Virus record (IMG/VR): IMGVR_UViG_3300018416_002804 | Location: 1-32,958 of that record | Direction: 5' to 3' (one strand) | From: a virus | DNA: 32,958 nucleotides | Part shown: one piece after another, positions 29,045 to 32,958 of the stretch | Layout: every line of letters starts with the position of its first letter | How positions within the stretch are numbered: the stretch's first letter is position 1 | The notes under the pieces: model-generated | Told to the model about the DNA's origin: nothing | Database searches by the model: none | The model's input: only the letters and a program-made list of their open reading frames with translations | Made by a program: the position numbers and the translations under genes

Positions 29045-29299
29045 ATGACTAACGAAGTTACAAACCAAGCAGAAGCACAAGACAACGGTGCTGTACCTGC
29101 TCCTGATAGCATTAGTTTTACTGACCTAAACGTTCTGCTACAGATTATAGACCTTGCTACTCAGCGTGGTGCATTCAGAGGAAGCGAATTAAGCCAAGTC
29201 GGTAATACTTACGACAAAGTAAACGCTTTCCTTACCTATGTAAATTCACAGAAGCCGCAAGAACCAGAAGAAGACCAACCAGAAAAGGATGAGGAATAA
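29045..29299 (+). CDS. Small conserved phage protein (84 aa)
   Basis: An 84-residue protein: flexible N-terminus, central helix pair (LLQIIDLATQRGAFRGSELS, VGNTYDKVNAFLTYVN) and an acidic proline-rich tail (PQEPEEDQPEKDEE). The I.DLA..RGAFR..ELS.VG..YD.V..FL pattern is, from memory, widespread in T4-like marine phages. The ribosome binding site lies in a strong hairpin. No clear own promoter is seen; TATTATAA in the hairpin loop lacks a -35 box. Confidence 0.7.
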   Translation: MTNEVTNQAEAQDNGAVPAPDSISFTDLNVLLQIIDLATQRGAFRGSELSQVGNTYDKVNAFLTYVNSQKPQEPEEDQPEKDEE

Positions 29300-29302
29300 A
29301 TT

Positions 29303-29947
29303 ATGGCAATGTTAAAACACGTAGGCAAAGTAGGTGAAAAACCTTGTGTCGTATTGTTTAGACAAGTACCACTTAACGAAGCAGGAACAGAATTTGACAC
29401 TGAAAACTGCTTAGTAATAGAAACTGGAGGCTTAGGCCCACAGCAACATGACGCGCTAATGGACGTAGTTCAAAGTTCAGAGGGCCAGTCTGCTCACGAG
29501 ATTAGCCAAGTGCTTAATCGCAGACAGTTTCCAGATGGCACTAACATGCTTTCCGAGTTACATTACAGTAAGAAGATCTCAAAGGTACCTGTAGCGTTAG
29601 TTAAACTGTCGCCGGCGCCAAACCAAGATGTTCCGTTAGCTGATGTAAACGCAGAGCTTTACAAGATCCAGCATGGCACTAACCCACCTGGAAAGACTGA
29701 AGTTAATCCAGCTAGTATTGATACATTAGCCGAAACAATTGACTCCACTACGCTAACCGAAGATGCTAGTCCGCCTGATGCAATCGCTAAGAACTTAATC
29801 GCTCAAGCTGACTTAATCGAAAGCGATATAGAACGTACGGTTAGCGAAATGAAAGCTGATGCTGAAAGCAAACGTGCGCAAGCATACGAATTAGCACCAG
29901 ACTTAAAACCTAAAAGAGGCCCAGGTAGACCACCTAAGAACGATTAA
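29303..29947 (+). CDS. Conserved phage protein with C-terminal AT-hook-like motif (214 aa)
   Basis: A 214-residue protein. The first 115 residues (MAMLKHVGKVGEKPCVVLFR, FDTENCLVIETGGLGPQQHD, then a segment MDVVQSSEGQSAHEISQVL) look globular and match a conserved T4-like marine phage protein in memory. A helical, charged C-terminal part ends KPKRGPGRPPKND, whose GRP core flanked by basic residues is an AT-hook that binds the minor groove of AT-rich DNA. A DNA-associated role is therefore likely; whether it is structural or regulatory is unknown. Starts 3 nt after the preceding stop, with AGGATGAGG upstream. Confidence 0.7.
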   Translation: MAMLKHVGKVGEKPCVVLFRQVPLNEAGTEFDTENCLVIETGGLGPQQHDALMDVVQSSEGQSAHEISQVLNRRQFPDGTNMLSELHYSKKISKVPVALVKLSPAPNQDVPLADVNAELYKIQHGTNPPGKTEVNPASIDTLAETIDSTTLTEDASPPDAIAKNLIAQADLIESDIERTVSEMKADAESKRAQAYELAPDLKPKRGPGRPPKND

Positions 29948-29958
29948 AAGGAATAATT

Positions 29959-30291
29959 ATGGCCCGTAGTGAAGCCCGTATTGTATTATTAGGCAGACCG
30001 GTCAAAGGAGCAAATAAATTCAAAGGTGATTTGCTCGCGGATATTAATCCGACTGAAATTCCTAAAGAGTTTATAGAGAAGATAGATATTACATTCTCGA
30101 GTGGTCAAGTAGTTGAATTTAAGAAGCAACGAATTAAAAAGAATTTTACAATGGAAGAAATGTCCGAATTCTTAAAACATTTCGACGCCAAAGGGGCTGT
30201 TAAGCTCGTAGAAATCACACTAGACATAGAAAAGATATATCAGTCCTTACAAGAGGGGTCCGATCATTTGTTTGGAAAGTTTTTTAAGTAG
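29959..30291 (+). CDS. Small conserved phage protein (110 aa)
   Basis: A 110-residue protein: mixed N-terminal part (EARIVLLGRPVKGANKFKGD), beta hairpin (IDITFSSGQVVEFKKQRIKK), helix (TMEEMSEFLKHF) and a C-terminal end LFGKFFK. The aromatic end recalls the clamp-binding tails of T4 gp43/gp33/gp55, so a sliding-clamp partner is a speculative option. AAAGGAAT precedes ATG. It is the last plus-strand gene; its 3' end overlaps the minus-strand ferredoxin gene by 8 nt, and a terminator lies within that gene. Confidence 0.68.
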   Translation: MARSEARIVLLGRPVKGANKFKGDLLADINPTEIPKEFIEKIDITFSSGQVVEFKKQRIKKNFTMEEMSEFLKHFDAKGAVKLVEITLDIEKIYQSLQEGSDHLFGKFFK

Positions 30292-30445
30292 ATCGTACTT
30301 CTTTTTCTATTAGAGTTAGCAGGTCCTTGCATTTACAACAGTTTTTGCAAGCGCCTGTTTTTTCTTTATACTCATCTAATGTCATAATCTTCAACGCATC
30401 ACGTACTTGCGTATCAGTTTGGTTAGCGCATATACAAACAATCAT
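30284..30445 (-). CDS. Bfd-like [2Fe-2S] ferredoxin (53 aa)
   Basis: A 53-residue minus-strand ORF, below the usual gene-calling length. MIVCICANQTDTQVRDALK carries the CxC pair (Cys4, Cys6) and TGACKNCCKCKDLL provides the C..C pair, with the helical spacing of bacterioferritin-associated ferredoxin domains (CxC-x30ish-CxxC). Bfd releases iron from bacterioferritin; small phage copies are thought to tap host iron or serve a redox partner. Two additional Cys (CCKC) follow the usual pair. Its ATG overlaps the upstream kinase stop (ATGA on the minus strand), so it is translationally coupled. Confidence 0.72.
   Translation of the reverse strand: MIVCICANQTDTQVRDALKIMTLDEYKEKTGACKNCCKCKDLLTLIEKEVRST
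30320..30363 (+). terminator. Plus-strand terminator inside the ferredoxin gene
   Basis: CAGG (30320-30323) and CTTGCA (30326-30331) pair with TGCAAG (30346-30351) and CCTG (30354-30357), with a two-base internal mismatch and a 14-nt loop, then T at 30358-30363. It would end plus-strand transcripts in the convergent zone while lying antisense to the ferredoxin gene. Confidence 0.6.
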
Positions 30446-30963
30446 TTTATATCTTTAAACATCTCGTCAACACATGTATCATCTACAGCTAAACTTCTAT
30501 AAGTGATATTATGTTCTTTGAATATTAAGTGAATGGAATTATCTATCTTGAGGCTTTGTTCGAAGTCTTGTGCGCGTCCTGTTTCTTCGAAGTTCTCAGG
30601 GCGTAGTAGCATGTAGTTTAAGTTATCGTACATGTTATAACACTCTAACGCTAGTTTGTCTATTAAGTCGCTGTACATTGGGCCATCGTATAAATCCCTG
30701 TAAGCAATACTTAATAGCACTGGGCTATCTGTAATAATATAATCTACTTTGCCTGCCAACCTTACTAACTTACGATGTTGGTGAGCAAGAACATAAAGCT
30801 GATCCTTTAGCAAAGGAACATTACCTTCCCATACCACTTCCTTCGCAAACTCATTAACAAGTTCTACACTTAAACCTAACTGCTTCATTTTGTAGAACAA
30901 GCCAGCACCTTGTGTGCTCTTGCCACTAGAAGGTCCTCCATAAAGGTTTATCACAGTAGTCAT
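30442..30963 (-). CDS. P-loop kinase-like NTPase (AAA_28/NadR-like)
   Basis: A 173-residue minus-strand protein. GGPSSGKST (9-17) is the P-loop after a short strand, and VDYIITDSPVLLSIAYRD (about 73-90) is the kinase-type Asp-Ser/Pro catalytic region. ELVNEFAKEVVWEGN between them matches the substrate-proximal segment in AAA_28-type kinases, the group that includes the ribosylnicotinamide kinase domain of NadR. It might phosphorylate a nucleoside, possibly nicotinamide riboside, giving a third route into the phage NAD+ pathway; a deoxynucleotide kinase is the main alternative. The stop overlaps the ferredoxin ATG. The upstream gene ends 3 nt before its start. Confidence 0.72.
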   Translation of the reverse strand: MTTVINLYGGPSSGKSTQGAGLFYKMKQLGLSVELVNEFAKEVVWEGNVPLLKDQLYVLAHQHRKLVRLAGKVDYIITDSPVLLSIAYRDLYDGPMYSDLIDKLALECYNMYDNLNYMLLRPENFEETGRAQDFEQSLKIDNSIHLIFKEHNITYRSLAVDDTCVDEMFKDIK

Positions 30964-30966
30964 TTT

Positions 30967-31515
30967 TTAAACTCGTAATCTAAACGCAAGATCTATGTTT
31001 AAACGTATTCGTAGTACAGGCTCAAACGTGCGTGGATCCATCAAGCCGTCAACATTGACTCGGAAATCTTTTATAATTATAGCAATAGGTTCTTTCCCTC
31101 TAAACGCAAGATGGGTGTCTATTAACTCTTGTGTATAAGTATCGAGTGTAGCTTGTATCCGAGTGCGAAAACTCTCAGTATTGGTAATAATACTAATTAA
31201 GAGATCTTCTTGCTCTTCTATATTTTTTTCATTCATGTCTTCAACAAAAATGCTCTCGCTTCCCACTATCGTTCTTTTTATTTCTACTGCTCTATTAATT
31301 TTTTCCGAAAGCTCTTCGTTTGTTATATCAGCAAGACTCGCTTCTGTGTATAATACATCTCCGAATTTTGAATGGTATCCTAATTGCTTAAATATAGCAT
31401 CAAAATTTACAGCCTTTTTTCGTTTAGCTATAATTGCTTTAGTTTCTTTTCGTACGTTTGCTACTTCCTTAAAAATATCTTTCTCTAGTGTTTTTAGTGT
31501 TATCTTCTTCGACAT
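30967..31515 (-). CDS. Hypothetical protein (182 aa), possibly structural
   Basis: Start taken at the ATG whose first base is 31515, which overlaps the upstream gene's stop (TAATG); an ATG nine bases upstream is possible. The N-terminal 60 residues are basic and helical (LEKDIFKEVANVRKETKAII), the middle is helical and acidic, and the C-terminus is a beta segment ending LRIRLNIDLAFRLRV. The RFxxxLRIRLNIDLAF end recalls T4-type baseplate or tail-completion proteins, but I cannot name one. Coupled to its neighbours on both sides. Confidence 0.6.
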   Translation of the reverse strand: MSKKITLKTLEKDIFKEVANVRKETKAIIAKRKKAVNFDAIFKQLGYHSKFGDVLYTEASLADITNEELSEKINRAVEIKRTIVGSESIFVEDMNEKNIEEQEDLLISIITNTESFRTRIQATLDTYTQELIDTHLAFRGKEPIAIIIKDFRVNVDGLMDPRTFEPVLRIRLNIDLAFRLRV

Positions 31516-32198
31516 TATTTCCATCCTATTTGCATATATCGTGTGTAAGCAGGCGTTATTAACTCGCCTGCGTATAGTGTGTTAGATAGCGGATACTTAT
31601 GTTGCATATCCTCTATACTATAACAGCAATTGATATGCCCCTCATACTGCGAAGAATCATTTGTTTGCATTACAATTAGCTGTTCGTTGCTAGCGGTTTC
31701 AAACCATTCGGTTCCCATATGCTCGCAACTTGTATTAATTACTATATTAGGCGATACCTCTATGAGATCACCTCCTATTTGGAATGTCATGGCGCTTGTG
31801 TCTAGTAAGCTAACATCTGCAACCACGCCTTTAAACTTCCAGTCGTTTTGCACATGCTTATAGTTGAACCTATCTGCCATTTCAATACTAACAGGGTCTA
31901 TGTCAATTCCATAGACTCGTGTTATTATATACTGACTTAGCAAAAAGTCAACCATGCTTCCTATCCAACAACCTAATATAGCAATATTCGAATTCGGCTC
32001 AACTGCGTGAGTCGTATATAATCTGTGATGAAGCCATGCTTTAGAAGCAAGCTGGCCTTTTGAAAATGCGTCCTTTGGAAAATCTCCTTGGGTGGCACGT
32101 TCTAGATAACTGGGTGTAATATTAAAATGCTGAATATTCGAAAAGTCTATTACATCTTCCCAATCGTCTAGTTCAATTGTTTCGTGTGTAGTATTCAT
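31515..32198 (-). CDS. Class I methyltransferase-like protein
   Basis: A 227-residue minus-strand protein. SNIAILGCWIGSMVDFLLSQ contains a Rossmann-type glycine loop (LGCWIG) and YGIDIDPVSIEMA the acidic end of the second strand (GIDID), the usual SAM-binding pair of class I methyltransferases. A third segment, INTSCEHMGTEWFE, could be motif IV-like. The expected catalytic motif for DNA, RNA or protein substrates is not clear, so the substrate is unknown. It overlaps the glycosyltransferase-like gene by 26 nt, and a promoter-like pair lies inside it on the same strand. Confidence 0.7.
   Translation of the reverse strand: MNTTHETIELDDWEDVIDFSNIQHFNITPSYLERATQGDFPKDAFSKGQLASKAWLHHRLYTTHAVEPNSNIAILGCWIGSMVDFLLSQYIITRVYGIDIDPVSIEMADRFNYKHVQNDWKFKGVVADVSLLDTSAMTFQIGGDLIEVSPNIVINTSCEHMGTEWFETASNEQLIVMQTNDSSQYEGHINCCYSIEDMQHKYPLSNTLYAGELITPAYTRYMQIGWK
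31924..31951 (-). promoter_or_regulatory. Possible minus-strand promoter inside the methyltransferase gene
   Basis: Minus-strand TTGACT (plus 31946-31951) and TATAAT (plus 31924-31929) with a 16-bp spacer, the same spacing as the eight plus-strand promoters. One mismatch in the -35 box. It would serve the kinase and ferredoxin genes downstream. Confidence 0.42.
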
Positions 32199-32958
32199 GT
32201 AACCATTTAAAGTCGTTTATGTTATTTAACTCTTCTAGGTTGTTTTTGTTCTTAATCGCGAACGCCTTACCTTCTTCTGCACCACGTTTGGCTTCGTGTC
32301 TAAAGAATGCGTCCGGTACTGGATGTAACCATGCTTCTAGTCTTTCATTGGCTTCAGCATCTCCGTTCATTGTTAGCTTAACGCACTCTCTAAATGCGCT
32401 ACGCCATGTGCTGTACGCATCTGTATTAAAACGTGTAACACAACTAACTTCGGGCATTGCTTTAAATCGTGTGCTTAACCCTGTAGTAAAGTCTAGTCCC
32501 CAGCTTGTGGCTTTTCGTACTAGCTCAGTAGGAAACAATTTAACTCCTCCATACCCGTACTCTAATCCAGTTACTGGGTTAATACTGTTCCAAACGTGTA
32601 CCACTTCTCTATCATATACATCAGGGATGTAACTAAAGTCGAAGCTATCAACAATGTCTGCGTCAGCATCAACGACCCAAAACATTTCAGACTCTGCCAT
32701 CGTAGCGGCTTGTTGATGTGCATTGAATATACCCTCTACATCTTTTACCCACATTGTGTTAAAAACATCGCCTACATGCTCCTGTAGTTTTACGTAGTTG
32801 GTTATGTCATTAGGTTCACGATAACTAAGATACGCGATATCAAAACGCTTAATTATGCTTCCAGGCTCTCTTACATATTGTATATTTTTTATTCTGTTTA
32901 ATTTCAAGTCTTCAGTAGTTAACTTACTGTAATCAGCATTAGTTGGCCATAGTCGCAA
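32173..32958 (-). CDS. Glycosyltransferase-like protein, N-terminus cut by window edge
   Basis: About 261 visible residues on the minus strand; the frame is open to the window end, so the true start is probably outside. MAESEMFWVVDADADIVDSF contains a DxD-type acidic motif typical of GT-A glycosyltransferases, and YGYGGVKLFPTELVRK with HVWNSINPVTGL fits the acceptor half. Similar proteins lie in T4-like cyanophage genomes as putative glycosyltransferases. Could modify a virion glycan or the host envelope. It precedes and overlaps the methyltransferase-like gene by 26 nt. Confidence 0.72.
   Translation of the reverse strand: MRLWPTNADYSKLTTEDLKLNRIKNIQYVREPGSIIKRFDIAYLSYREPNDITNYVKLQEHVGDVFNTMWVKDVEGIFNAHQQAATMAESEMFWVVDADADIVDSFDFSYIPDVYDREVVHVWNSINPVTGLEYGYGGVKLFPTELVRKATSWGLDFTTGLSTRFKAMPEVSCVTRFNTDAYSTWRSAFRECVKLTMNGDAEANERLEAWLHPVPDAFFRHEAKRGAEEGKAFAIKNKNNLEELNNINDFKWLHEYYTRNN

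Noticed and set aside
1-32958. tRNA genes, CRISPR arrays, insertion sequences or an attachment site
   Set aside because: No cloverleaf-like segment in the few gaps long enough, no spaced repeats, and no transposase or integrase gene were found by eye.

Overview
The window looks like part of the chromosome of a T4-type myovirus. It opens inside a family-B DNA polymerase (gp43-like), continues with a sliding clamp (gp45-like), and holds dozens of small, tightly packed genes whose stop and start codons overlap (ATGA, TAATG). Several small conserved proteins resemble ones I recall from marine T4-like phages (cyanophages, pelagiphages); that part is memory, not a search. No ribosomal genes, tRNAs, CRISPR arrays or insertion sequences were seen. 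The only mobile element is a GIY-YIG homing endonuclease gene on the minus strand.

Layout. 1-5735: polymerase, clamp, a DpdA-like 7-deazaguanine transglycosylase, and two coupled dehydrogenase genes (Gfo/Idh/MocA and zinc MDR). 5732-8075: promoter, small genes, two consecutive proteins with twin-arginine (Tat) signal peptides, a QueD-like enzyme and an Hc1-like histone. 8151-13356: glycosyltransferase, GalE-like epimerase, phosphoribosyltransferase, FolE, MazG-like hydrolase and small genes. 13343-16166: short ORFs, QueE, and a pair of small SH3-like paralogs. 16177-18960: an NAD+ salvage cassette (NadM-Nudix fusion and NAMPT). 18965-26015: AAA+ ATPase, homing endonuclease, 5'-3' exonuclease, a PTH2-like protein, a possible 2OG-Fe(II) oxygenase, glutaredoxin and many small genes. 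26051-28968: MoxR-type AAA+ ATPase and a VWA/HExxH protein, each with its own promoter. 29000-30291: three small conserved genes. 30284-32958, minus strand: a Bfd-like ferredoxin, a P-loop kinase, an unknown protein, a methyltransferase-like protein and a glycosyltransferase-like protein that runs off the window.

How the genes work together. FolE, QueD and QueE make the first three steps of 7-deazaguanine synthesis (GTP to 7-carboxy-7-deazaguanine), and DpdA would insert the base into DNA. No QueC is visible, so the final base cannot be read from this window. NAMPT plus NMN adenylyltransferase form the two-step nicotinamide-to-NAD+ route, which in other phages counters NAD+-depleting host defences. 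Glycosyltransferases, GalE and the dehydrogenases suggest sugar chemistry on DNA, virion or host envelope.

Regulation. Eight plus-strand promoters share a TTGACA / TATAAT-type pattern with exactly 16 bp between the boxes; a ninth possible one is on the minus strand. A few NATAAATA-like sites may be T4-type late promoters. Rho-independent terminators sit directly before several promoters, so the right half is built from terminator-promoter-gene modules. The most unusual observations are the tandem Tat-signal proteins, the dpdA-dehydrogenase coupling, a 13-base leader element shared by the two NAD+ genes, a terminator-like hairpin that buries a ribosome binding site, and a possible leaderless gene.
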